From: JALORV01 sp963712485
GTDB taxonomy: Bacteria; Pseudomonadota; Gammaproteobacteria; Burkholderiales; Burkholderiaceae_F
Assembly (NCBI GenBank): GCA_963712485.1
Contig: CAVQID010000019.1
Span: 124,001 to 188,000 of the forward strand
Reading direction: 5' to 3'
Length of the DNA stretch: 64,000 nucleotides
Each line of letters starts with the position of its first letter. Positions within the stretch are counted from its first letter, which is position 1. Positions 56,301-64,000 of this stretch are shown piece after piece. Both the position numbers and the translations under genes were made by a program. Below the pieces are notes generated by a model. It was not told where the DNA came from and made no database searches. It saw only the letters and a program-made list of their open reading frames with translations.

Positions 56301-57698
56301 TCAGAACTGCACGACCTTGCCCGGATTCATGATGTTCAGCGGATCGAACGCACGCTTCAGTCGCACCATCAGATCGAGCGCGTCGTCGCCGTGCTCTTCG
56401 CGCAGGAACGCCATTTTGTGCATGCCGACGCCGTGTTCTCCGGTGCAGGTCCCGTCCATCGCGATCGCGCGCTCGACGATGCGAGTGTTCAGGCGCTCGG
56501 CTTCCGCGACCTCGCGCGGGTCTTCGGCATTCGTGAGGATCGCGCAATGAAAATTGCCGTCGCCGACGTGGCCGAGGATCGGCGCGGGCAGGAAGCTCGA
56601 GTCGATATCGGCGATCGTTTCGTTGATGCATTCGGCCAGGCGTGAGATCGGAACGCACACGTCGGTCGTGAAGCTGCGGCAGCCGGGCTTGAGGCCCAGG
56701 CACGCGAAATAGGCGTTGTGACGCGCTTCCCACAGGCGGGTGCGATCCTCCGGCCGCGTCGCCCAGCGGAATCCCTGACCCCCATTTTCCGCAGCAATCG
56801 CCTCGACGGTCCTGGCCTGTTCTTCGACGCTGGCCGGCGATCCATGGAATTCGAACAGCAGCAGGGGCAGCTCGGGCAGGCTGAGCTTGTCGCGCTGGTT
56901 GACCGCCTTCACGGTCAGCGCGTCCAGCAGCTCGCACCGCGCGATCGGCACCCCAAGCTGGATCGTCGCAATCGTGGTCTGGACCGCGGCATCGACGGTC
57001 GGGAACGAACAGGTGGCTGCCGAGATCGCTTCGGGCTGCGGATAGAGCCTGAGCGTCACCTCGGTGATGACGCCGAGAGTGCCTTCGCTGCCGACGAAGA
57101 TGCGGGTCAGGTCGTAGCCGGCCGAACTCTTCTTCGCTCGACGCGCAGTGTGGATGACCTTTCCTTCGGCAGTGACGACGGTCAGCGCCACCACGTTCTC
57201 GCGCATCGTGCCGTAGCGCACGGCGTTGGTGCCCGAGGCCCGCGTCGCGGCCATGCCGCCTATGGTCGCGTCGGCACCGGGGTCGATCGGAAAGAAGAGT
57301 CCGGTGTCCTTGATCGCGCCGTTCAGCTGCTTGCGCGTGATGCCGGCCTGCGCCGTCACCGTCAGGTCTTCGGCATTGACCGCGAGCACGGCGTTCATGC
57401 GTCCGAGATCGATCGAAATGCCCCCGTGGAGGGCAAGCAGATGACCCTCGATGGACGAACCGACCCCGTAGGGAATGACCGGCACCCGGTGTGCTGCCGC
57501 CAGTCCCACGACCGCGGCGACCTCGTCGGTCGACTCGACGAACACCACCGCATCGGGCGGCATCGGTGCGTAGGGCGACTCATCGCGACCATGGTGGTCG
57601 CGCACCGCGGCGGTCGCCGAAAAGCGCGCACCGAAGCGTTCACCCAGCGCGGAGATGAGGGATGCGGGAAGTGGAGCATGCACGGCAGGCGCGTTCAT
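56301..57698 (-). CDS. FAD-linked oxidase, D-lactate dehydrogenase (cytochrome) type
   Basis: 465 residues from MNAPAVHAPLPASL. The PCMH FAD domain shows VPVIPYGVGSSIEGHLLAL, GADATIGGMAATRASGTNAVRYGTMRENV and GYDLTRIFVGSEGTLGVITEVTLRL. The C-terminal cap has LGHVGDGNFHCAIL, TGEHGVGMHKM and FDPLNIMNPGKVVQF. GVGSSIEGH and the single-chain form separate it from GlcD and fit mitochondrial-type LDHD enzymes, which oxidise D-lactate or other D-2-hydroxyacids. It is divergent from the adenosyltransferase gene. Confidence 0.88.
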   Translation of the reverse strand: MNAPAVHAPLPASLISALGERFGARFSATAAVRDHHGRDESPYAPMPPDAVVFVESTDEVAAVVGLAAAHRVPVIPYGVGSSIEGHLLALHGGISIDLGRMNAVLAVNAEDLTVTAQAGITRKQLNGAIKDTGLFFPIDPGADATIGGMAATRASGTNAVRYGTMRENVVALTVVTAEGKVIHTARRAKKSSAGYDLTRIFVGSEGTLGVITEVTLRLYPQPEAISAATCSFPTVDAAVQTTIATIQLGVPIARCELLDALTVKAVNQRDKLSLPELPLLLFEFHGSPASVEEQARTVEAIAAENGGQGFRWATRPEDRTRLWEARHNAYFACLGLKPGCRSFTTDVCVPISRLAECINETIADIDSSFLPAPILGHVGDGNFHCAILTNAEDPREVAEAERLNTRIVERAIAMDGTCTGEHGVGMHKMAFLREEHGDDALDLMVRLKRAFDPLNIMNPGKVVQF

Positions 57699-57777
57699 AA
57701 TCTCGGACTCGGGCCAGTCTGACTGCAGCACCTTACACCGGCTGCCGCAGCGAGAATATCGGAACCATCGAGGAGTC

Positions 57778-58348
57778 ATGGGCAAGCGACTGACGGCGAT
57801 TGCGACACGGACCGGTGACGACGGCACGACCGGACTCGGCGATGGAACGCGGACGCGCAAGGACGCGCTGCGCGTTGCGGCGATGGGCGATGTCGACGAA
57901 CTCAATTCGTCGCTCGGGGTGCTGCTGACGAATGCTGCCGGACGATGTGCGAAGCGATCTCATCGATATCCAGCACGATCTGTTCGACCTGGGCGGTGAG
58001 CTCTGTATCCCGGGCTACACGATGGTGCAGGAGGCGCAGGTTGCGCGCCTCGATGGGCGGCTCGGGCATTACAACGCGGCGTTGCCGCGGCTGGCGGAAT
58101 TCATTCTGCCAGGAGGCTCGCGCGCCGCCGCGCTCGCCCACGTCAGCCGCACGATCTGCCGGCGCGCCGAGCGGGCTCTTGTGGCGCTCGGGGCTGAAGA
58201 GTCCGTCAATACGGCGCCGCGCCAGTACCTGAATCGCCTGTCGGACCTGCTCTTCGTGCTGGCGCGGGTGCTCAATCGTCATGCCGGCGGCAGTGACGTC
58301 CTCTGGCAGCAACGCAAGAACGCTGCGACGCCCGACCCTGCTGGCTGA
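57778..58348 (+). CDS. Cob(I)alamin adenosyltransferase, PduO type, one frameshift
   Basis: About 190 residues after repair. The ATP-binding N-terminus MGKRLTAIATRTGDDGTTGLGDGTRTRKD and GDVDELNSSLGVLL are diagnostic. The frame changes near 57930, and the second part (MLPDDVRSDLIDIQHDLFDLGGEL, FILPGGSRAAALAHVSRTICRRAER and NTAPRQYLNRLSDLLFVLAR) carries the cobalamin-side residues. It adenosylates cob(I)alamin to make coenzyme B12. It sits divergent to the D-lactate dehydrogenase-like gene. Confidence 0.93.
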
Positions 58349-58530
58349 CGCCAAAAGTCCCAGACGATTCACTGCTGCTGCGATGCAGCCCGCAGCGCAA
58401 TCCGTCTCCCCGTCCGTACGTTTCGTCGCCCCATCCTTGCGCTCCGTCGCAACGGTGCGGCCGGCCAGCGCGGGATTTGGTATGCTCGCGCCCTTCGCTG
58501 CGAGCCGCAGCCGATTCCTGGAAGGAAACG

Positions 58531-60523
58531 ATGAATTTCACAGCATCCCAGCGCAGCCGCAGCGATCCTGCTGTTGTCGTCCACCCTGCCGGTCGAGGCG
58601 GCTCAAACCGAGCGGCCCCTGATTCCGGTATTCGATGCGGCCACGATCACCTCGCGCTGCGATGGCGAACTGGCCGCCGTCCGCAAGCAACTCCGGGCCA
58701 TGGAGGCGCACAAAGGCGCCGGCACGGTCTTCGCGGAGTTGAACGCGCTGACGATCAGTTTCGCCGATTTCGCCTACCCCGTGTACCTGCTGCAGAACGT
58801 CGCGCCTGACAAGACCACGCGGGATGCCGCACAGGCCTGCCTGGAAAAGCTGCTGCCGTTCGAGTCCGAGGTCTACCAGAGCGCCGCGTTGTGGGCGGGT
58901 CAAGGCACTCAAGGCGAAGGACCTGACCGAGACGGTCTACCAGCAGGACCTTCTTCGAGAAGTTCGAGGACGGCGGCGCAAGCCTGCCCGCCGACAAGCG
59001 CAAGCGGGCGAAGGAGATCATCGACGAGCTCGAGCGCATGGCGCTTGCGTTTCAGAAGAACATCAATGAGGACGGCACCACCGTCGCGATCTCGCCGGCC
59101 GAAGCGGCCGGCATGCCCGAGGACTGGATCGCCGCGCGCAAGCGGGACGACCGGCAACTTCGTGCTGGGCATGGATTACCCGACGATCGTGCCCTTCCTT
59201 GAACTGGCAACGAATGCAGAGGCCCGCAAGCGCGTGTGGATGGCAAAGAACCGCGAGGGTGGCCCGAAGAATCTGCAGATCCTCGAGCAGGCGCTCAAGC
59301 TGCGCTACGAACTGGCGCAACTGCACGGGCAGCCGGACTTTGCGACTTACACGCTGAAGCGGCGCATGGCACAGACGCCGGCGGCGGTCTACGACTTCCT
59401 CGGCAAGGTGAAGGTCGCGGCCGACCCGATGCAGGCCAGGGAATTCGCGGAACTGCGCGCCGAAAAGGCTCGTCTCGACGGGACGCCGGTGGCCGACACG
59501 AAGCTCAACCGGTGGGACGTCAACTTCCTGAAGGAGCGCGTGCGCAAGGCGCGCTACAGCATCGACCAGGAAGCGCTGCGCGCGTATTTCCCGACCGAGG
59601 CCAGCGTGCAATATGCGATGAAGCTCGCCAGCCTGCTCTATGGCGTCGAGTTCGTCGCACGCGACGTGCCGAGCTGGCACGGTGACGTTCGCTACTACGA
59701 CGTCTACGACCGTCTGCCGGACGGTAAGCGCGGTGACTTCGTCGGCGGCATCTATCTCGATCTCTTCGCGCGCGACGGCAAGTACAACCACGCGGCCGCG
59801 TTCCCGGTGCGTGGTGCGTCCACGCTGGCGAAGCGCACGCCGATATCGGTGCTGGTCGCCAACCTCAATCCGAAAGGATTGAACCACGATGAACTCGAGA
59901 CGCTGCTGCACGAGTATGGCCACGTGCTGCACGGCGTGCTGTCGAAAACGCGCTACGTCGATCAGTCCGGCACGTCGGTGAAGCGCGACTTCGTCGAGGC
60001 ACCGTCGCAGATGTTCGAGGAGTGGGCGCGCCGCGAGGAGCCGCTGGCGCTCTTCGCGTCGATCTGTCCGACCTGCCCGCGCCTCACGAAGGAGCAGATT
60101 GCGCAGCTCGACGCGGCGCGAAAATTCGGTCTCGGCAACTTCTTTGCGCGGCAGGGCGAATACGCGTTGTACGACATGCGGCTGCACACCGGTCAGCCCG
60201 GCGCGCCGATGCCGCCCTGGATCGCGATCGAGAGCGCGAGCCCGCTCGGTTTCGTCGAGGGTTCGTTGTTCCCGGCCGGGTTCGGCCATCTGCTGGGCAG
60301 TTACGCGGCCGGTTACTACGGCTACATGTGGTCGCAGGTCATTGCGCTCGACATGCTGTCCGCGTTCGACGGCAAGCTGATGAGCCCGGCTGTTGGCCAG
60401 CGCTATCGACAGACGATCCTCGCTTCCGGGGGACAGCGCCAGCCGCATTCACTGGTCGAGGCGTTCCTCGGTCGCAAGCCGAACAGCGACGCGTTCTACG
60501 CCGAGATCAACGGCACGCGCTGA
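58531..60523 (+). CDS. M3-family zinc oligopeptidase with signal peptide, four indels
   Basis: About 663 residues after repair. The zinc site is HDELETLLHEYGHVLHGVLS (HExxH as HEYGH), with EAPSQMFEEWARR downstream supplying the third ligand. GIYLDLFARDGKYNHAAAF, AGYYGYMWSQVIALDMLSAF and a long helical N-terminal half are typical of thimet-like peptidases. The signal (AAAAILLLSSTLPVEAAQ) is in a different frame from the ATG at 58531, with a slip near 58540. Other slips lie near 58898, 58948 and 59152. It probably degrades short peptides in the periplasm. Confidence 0.88.
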
Positions 60524-60552
60524 CTCTTTCAGGGGGCGGCGAGGCGCTCCCG

Positions 60553-60738
60553 TCAGCGCCCGCCTTTGCGTAGCACGTTCTGCTTCGGACGCAGGCCGCG
60601 CCGCTGCAGCGCTTCCCGCAGCAGGAACTCGATCTCGGCATTGACCGAACGCAGTTCGGCGCCGGCGAGCCTTTCGAGTTCGGACCAAATCTGCGGGTCG
60701 ATGCGCAGCAGGAACGACTTCTTGTCCTGACTGCTCAA
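60553..60738 (-). CDS. Arc-type ribbon-helix-helix DNA-binding protein
   Basis: 61 residues. KKSFLLRIDPQIWSELERLAGAELRSVNAEIEFLLREALQRRG has the N-terminal beta strand (FLLRID) that reads the major groove and the two helices of the Arc/MetJ fold, with the SVNAEIEFLLREA block common to Arc-like regulators. It is the last gene of a minus-strand set behind SPFH and two small membrane proteins. It is the natural candidate for binding the palindrome at 62296. Confidence 0.88.
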   Translation of the reverse strand: MSSQDKKSFLLRIDPQIWSELERLAGAELRSVNAEIEFLLREALQRRGLRPKQNVLRKGGR

Positions 60739-60789
60739 GCGCGCCTCTCCTCACGGTCGCTCCTGCCGATCGCCCTGTCGATCGCTGCT

Positions 60790-61200
60790 TTAGTTTCCTG
60801 GGTTCATCCGTGTCCGAGCAGGAAGCTTGCCATCGACGCGTTCAATCCGCAGCGCGTCGTAGCCGGTGATTCTCAGCCAGCCGCTGCGCGTCCGGTGGAT
60901 GCCCCATCCCTGCCAGAACGTCGTTCGCGTGATCGCCACGCTGCGAATGGCACGCAAGGCCAGCACGTGGCGCGGCCACCCGGGACCAAAGTGCCAGTTC
61001 AGTCGTTCGCCATCGACGCGGACCGTCATACTGCCCCAGACGACGCCGAGTGCGCCAGCGAGCAGGGCGCCGCCGACAAGCACTGACCGCGTCCACGGGC
61101 CGTTGAACGGTTCGATTGCCGCCATGGCGACCAGTCCCAGCGCCAGCGCTGCGAACGAAATTCGCACCGGCGGTCCGGATTGAGTGTGCGCGTACGCCAT
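60790..61200 (-). CDS. Small membrane protein with PH-like C-terminal domain
   Basis: 136 residues. Two hydrophobic segments (ISFAALALGLVAMAAIEPF and VLVGGALLAGALGVVWG) are followed by a beta-rich cytoplasmic domain, VRVDGERLNWHFGPGWPRHVLALRAIRSVAITRTTF then WGIHRTRSGWLRITGYDALRIER, like bacterial PH domains. It starts four bases after the end of the 61-residue membrane protein gene. Function unknown; association with the SPFH protein at the membrane is inferred. Confidence 0.75.
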   Translation of the reverse strand: MAYAHTQSGPPVRISFAALALGLVAMAAIEPFNGPWTRSVLVGGALLAGALGVVWGSMTVRVDGERLNWHFGPGWPRHVLALRAIRSVAITRTTFWQGWGIHRTRSGWLRITGYDALRIERVDGKLPARTRMNPGN

Positions 61201-61204
61201 CGCG

Positions 61205-61390
61205 TTACCTCGACCGAGGGTTCCTCGATCCGCGCTGGCGCAGCCACATCACGATCCCGACCGACTCCAGTCCGATGCCGACGGCGATCACGACGAGCGC
61301 AGGAATCCACTCGAGCCGCCCGAGCGCGAGCAGGGTCACGCCGATGACGATCAGCAGCGAGCCGGGTATCCACAGAGCCAGCGCGTTCAT
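61205..61390 (-). CDS. 61-residue two-helix membrane protein
   Basis: MNALALWIPGSLLIVIGVTL and IPALVVIAVGIGLESVGIVM form two membrane helices, with a basic tail LRQRGSRNPRSR. It lies 10 bases after the SPFH gene and four before the PH-like gene on the same strand. Reading frame, spacing and hydrophobicity support a real small gene of unknown function. Confidence 0.7.
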   Translation of the reverse strand: MNALALWIPGSLLIVIGVTLLALGRLEWIPALVVIAVGIGLESVGIVMWLRQRGSRNPRSR

Positions 61391-61400
61391 CGCGCCTGCC

Positions 61401-62285
61401 TCACTGGTACAGCGTTCCGGTGTTGATCACCGGCTGGGCCTCGGACTCCGCGCAGAGGACGACGAGCAGGTTGCTCACCATCGCGGCGCGGCGTTCGTCG
61501 TCGAGGTGGACGATGCCTCGCTCGGACAGGCCGTTGAGCGCCATCTCGACCATGCTGACAGCGCCCAACACAATCTTCGAACGCGCGGCGATGATCGCTT
61601 CTGCCTGCTGTCGGCGCAGCATGACCTGTGCGATCTCCGGCGCGTAAGCGAGGTGCGTGAGCTTGGCGTCCTCGACGACGATGCCGGCCTGGTCGAGTCG
61701 ATCGGTCAACTCGCGGAGCAGCGCCTGCGTAACGCGGTCCTGGCTGGCACGAAGCGTCGGCTCATCCGATCCCTCGTGCTCGCCTTCGTCGTAGGCGTAA
61801 CTCGACGCCAGGTGACGGATGGCAGCTTCGGCCTGCACGCGGACGTACTCGTCGTAATCCTCGACGTCGAAAACCGCCTGTGCCGTATTCCGCACGCGCC
61901 AGACGATCGCGGACGCGATTTCAATCGGGTTGCCGCGCTTGTCGTTGACCTTCAGCCGCTCGCTCATCAGGTTGTGCGCACGCAGGCTGATCTTCTGCTT
62001 CCTGTAGAACGGATTGGCCCAGCGCAGACCCTCGGAGCGGTCGGTGCCGACATACTCCCCGAACAGAAGCAGGATGGCCGCTTCGTTCGGCTGCAGCATG
62101 TACAGGCCGGCAAGCAGCAGTGCGCCAATGAGGATCAGCAGCACACCGGCGAACAGCATGACGATGCCGGCCGGCCGCACCACCAGAAACACTCCGCTCG
62201 CAATCAGTGCGAGTCCGACGACGATCCAGACGTAGCCGCTGGCACTGCGGCGATCGACTTCGTTGGTGCGGGGCATCGGTTGCAT
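61401..62285 (-). CDS. SPFH/band 7 (stomatin/prohibitin-like) membrane protein
   Basis: 294 residues. Two N-terminal membrane helices (SGYVWIVVGLALIASGVFLVV, GIVMLFAGVLLILIGALLLAG) are followed by the SPFH domain: LQPNEAAILLLFGEYVGTDRSEGLRWANPFYRKQKISLR, KVNDKRGNPIEIASAIVWRV and VRVQAEAAIRHLASSYAYDE. A helical end with RRQQAEAIIAARSKIVLGAV follows. Such proteins form large membrane rings organising lipid domains. The gene is first in the operon with two small membrane proteins and the ribbon-helix-helix regulator. Confidence 0.92.
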   Translation of the reverse strand: MQPMPRTNEVDRRSASGYVWIVVGLALIASGVFLVVRPAGIVMLFAGVLLILIGALLLAGLYMLQPNEAAILLLFGEYVGTDRSEGLRWANPFYRKQKISLRAHNLMSERLKVNDKRGNPIEIASAIVWRVRNTAQAVFDVEDYDEYVRVQAEAAIRHLASSYAYDEGEHEGSDEPTLRASQDRVTQALLRELTDRLDQAGIVVEDAKLTHLAYAPEIAQVMLRRQQAEAIIAARSKIVLGAVSMVEMALNGLSERGIVHLDDERRAAMVSNLLVVLCAESEAQPVINTGTLYQ

Positions 62286-62295
62286 CGCGGATCTC

Positions 62296-62321
62296 CTATC
62301 AAAGTGATATCACTTTGATAG
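62296..62321 (+). promoter_or_regulatory. Perfect 26-bp palindrome upstream of the SPFH operon
   Basis: CTATCAAAGTGAT is followed directly by its exact reverse complement, centred on GATATC. It begins ten bases before the SPFH start codon and is much more A+T-rich than its surroundings. The half-sites suit a dimer-of-dimers ribbon-helix-helix protein such as the Arc-like product encoded at the operon end. The position near the ribosome-binding site would allow repression. Confidence 0.75.
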
Positions 62322-62531
62322 AAGCGACTCGGTCATGTCAACTGCGCGCCGACGAGCGGCGGCCCGTTGTTTCGATGCACTGCGGAAGGAAACGGCGTGC
62401 AAGCCGCACGGCCTCCCGTGTCGTCGAACGGTGCGCCATTGAGCCGAAGCGCGCCTATGATGTTCCGACGCGCGGGTCGTCTTGCCGGGCGCGGTCATCG
62501 GCGTTGCATCAACTGGATCGGGGAGGGTGTC

Positions 62532-63305
62532 ATGGAACACACAATGGATCATCACGATGCCGGCGTTGCCACTCCGCAGGTGCAACGGGTCGAGGCGACT
62601 CGGCCGCTTTTGTGGCTCAGCCGCGGCTGGTCGGATCTGAAGCGTGCTGCCGGGCCCAGCCTTGTATACGGGTTGTGGGTGGCCGCATTTGGCGTCGCGC
62701 TGCTGGCGGTGGCTTGGCGGTATACGTATCTGGTGCCGGCGCTGGTCGGCGGCTTTCTGCTGGTGGCGCCTTTCGCCGCCATCGTGTTCTATGCACTGTC
62801 GCAGCAAATCGAGCGGGGACAGAAGATTGACGGCGGTGCAGCGGTCTTCGCGTGGCGACGTAACTTCGGTTCGATTGCGCTGTGGGGGCTGGTCCTTACG
62901 TTGGCGCTGATCCTTTGGGAGCGGGTGGCCGCGATCATCTTTGCCCTGTTCTACGGCGGCGAAGTCCGCGACCTGAACGTTCTCGCTGCCGATGTCCTGT
63001 TTTCCGGCCGCTATATCCCGCTGCTGGTAGCGTATTTTGGAGCGGGCGCCTTGTTCGCGCTGACGGTGTTCGTGCTGGGCGTCATCACGGCGCCCATGCT
63101 GCTCGATCGTGACGTCGACGTCGTGACCGCAGCACTGACCAGCCTCAGATGCTGTCTGGCCAATCCGCGTGCGACGCTCGTCTGGGCGGCGCTGATCGCG
63201 CTGTTGACTGCGGTCGGATTTGCAACGTTCATGCTGGGTCTCGTCGTCATTTTCCCGCTGCTCGGGCACGCGAGTTGGCACGCGTATCGCGACATGGTCA
63301 AGTGA
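62532..63305 (+). CDS. DUF2189-family membrane protein
   Basis: 257 residues with about six membrane helices. The family blocks PLLWLSRGWSDLKRAAGPSLVYGLWV, LVGGFLLVAPFAAIVFYALSQQIERG and LDRDVDVVTAALTSLRCCLANP are present, and it ends LLGHASWHAYRDMVK. DUF2189 members are inner-membrane proteins of unknown function in proteobacteria; some lie near cytochrome oxidase genes, but none are visible here. The short segment 62322-62531 before it shows no gene. Confidence 0.88.
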   Translation: MEHTMDHHDAGVATPQVQRVEATRPLLWLSRGWSDLKRAAGPSLVYGLWVAAFGVALLAVAWRYTYLVPALVGGFLLVAPFAAIVFYALSQQIERGQKIDGGAAVFAWRRNFGSIALWGLVLTLALILWERVAAIIFALFYGGEVRDLNVLAADVLFSGRYIPLLVAYFGAGALFALTVFVLGVITAPMLLDRDVDVVTAALTSLRCCLANPRATLVWAALIALLTAVGFATFMLGLVVIFPLLGHASWHAYRDMVK

Positions 63306-63479
63306 CAATCTTCCATGGCGCGATCGTGCCGATGCCGACCTCGGTATCGGGGCGCGTGATCGGCGGACCGTGTCTGTAATCGGTACGCCCTGAGTGTTCA
63401 GGGCAAGCCTGATCCCGGCTGGACGCCGCAGCGGCGGGCGTGGCGCCTCTCCGGCCGCTCTCCCCGCTATTGTCCTGGC

Positions 63480-64000
63480 TTACTTGCCGGTGTAGCTCGC
63501 CGCCTTCAGGCGCCGTTGCCGCACTCCGTCGGCCAGCGTGTCGAGGCACGCGCACGCTGTCGTCCCAGCCGATGCAGGCATCGGTGATCGACTGCCCGTA
63601 GGCGAGCGGCTTGCCCGGCGACCAGGTCCTGGCGGCCCGCGATCGAGGTGGCTCTCGACCATCACGCCGACGATGCGCGTGTCGCCGGCCGCCAGCTGCT
63701 GCGCGATGTCTTCGCACACCGGCACCTGGTTGGCGTGATTCTTCTGGCTGTTGGCGTGGCTGGCGTCGATCATCAGCCGCTGCGCCAGGCCGGCCTTGCC
63801 GAGTTCGACGCACGCTGCCTCGACGCTCGCCGCGTCGAAGTTGGGCTGTCGGCCGCCGCGCAGGATGATGTGGCAGTCCTCGTTGCCCTTGGTGGAGACG
63901 ATGGCCGAGTGGCCGCCCTTGGTGACCGACAGGAAGTGGTGCGGCTGCTGCGCGGCCTTGATCGCGTCCGACGCGATCTTGATGTTGCCGTCGGTGCCGT
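63480..64000 (-). CDS. aroG: 3-deoxy-7-phosphoheptulonate (DAHP) synthase, class I, C-terminal part with indels (5' end outside window)
   Basis: From the right edge the minus strand reads GTDGNIKIASDAIKAAQQPH, then SVTKGGHSAIVSTKGNEDCHIILRGG, MIDASHANSQKNHANQ and IVGVMVESHL, all AroG/AroF/AroH signatures with the metal-binding Cys-His and Glu. Further on, GKPLAYGQSITDACIGWDDS lies in another frame and the end VRQRRLKAASYTGK returns to the first, so two or three indels lie at 63555-63645. The enzyme makes DAHP, the first shikimate intermediate. Which amino acid inhibits it cannot be read from this part. Confidence 0.88.
   Translation of the reverse strand, partial: GTDGNIKIASDAIKAAQQPHHFLSVTKGGHSAIVSTKGNEDCHIILRGGRQPNFDAASVEAACVELGKAGLAQRLMIDASHANSQKNHANQVPVCEDIAQQLAAGDTRIVGVMVESHLDRGPPGPGRRASRSPTGSRSPMPASAGTTACACLDTLADGVRQRRLKAASYTGK

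Overview
The window is GC-rich (about two thirds G+C) bacterial chromosome. It most likely comes from a betaproteobacterium, probably Burkholderiales. The support is the conserved block recA-recX-DUF2889-sucC-sucD-terC-(phosphatase, FHA)-pilA, the glcDEF-cidAB block, a thiS/thiG/trmB group and an HprK-related kinase A / PqqD cluster. This placement is an inference from gene order and protein character; no database was searched. About 21 of the roughly 65 genes carry single-base indels, often in short G or C runs, that break housekeeping genes (recA, sucD, pntB, kup, trmB). Each can be read through as one protein across two or more frames, so I treat them as draft-sequence errors rather than pseudogenes and give whole-gene coordinates.

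Layout. 1-7.3 kb: the end of an AAA ATPase; a RuBisCO-like protein with an overlapping cupin (sulfur salvage); a minus-strand thiS - OsmC-like - thiG - trmB operon; and a cryptic cluster of nucleotidyltransferase, HprK-related kinase, PqqD-like protein and a small Tat-like exported protein. 7.76-10.48 kb: a tRNA-Gly(CCC) gene split inside its anticodon stem by a complete group II intron. The intron carries, just upstream of its reverse-transcriptase gene, a second full-length tRNA-Gly(CCC). This is the most unusual object in the window. 10.6-18.3 kb: Kup potassium transporter, PPK2, a ferric-reductase-like flavohaem protein with an overlapping 29-residue membrane peptide, a CDGSH protein, an aldehyde dehydrogenase and a prolyl hydroxylase. 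18.3-21 kb: two tRNA-Lys genes and a two-component system.

21-30.6 kb: recA with its promoter, recX, sucCD, terC, a PP2C phosphatase, an FHA protein, two near-identical tandem pilA genes each with a sigma-54 promoter, and a TfpX/TfpZ pilin accessory gene. 30.6-40.5 kb: UDP-glucose dehydrogenase plus a UDP-glucuronate epimerase-like gene, a PQQ-type sugar dehydrogenase lipoprotein, mnmA, a Nudix gene and pntAA-pntAB-pntB. 40.6-51.8 kb: cidB-cidA-glcF-glcE-glcD (glycolate oxidase with a holin-like pair), then a hydrolase / RND pump / adaptor / TetR efflux operon with a palindromic operator. 51.9-64 kb: a TPR protein and a large divergent STAND-type regulator, a D-lactate dehydrogenase-like flavoprotein, a cobalamin adenosyltransferase, an M3 oligopeptidase, an SPFH / small membrane proteins / ribbon-helix-helix operon behind a perfect 26-bp palindrome, a DUF2189 protein and the end of a class I DAHP synthase gene.
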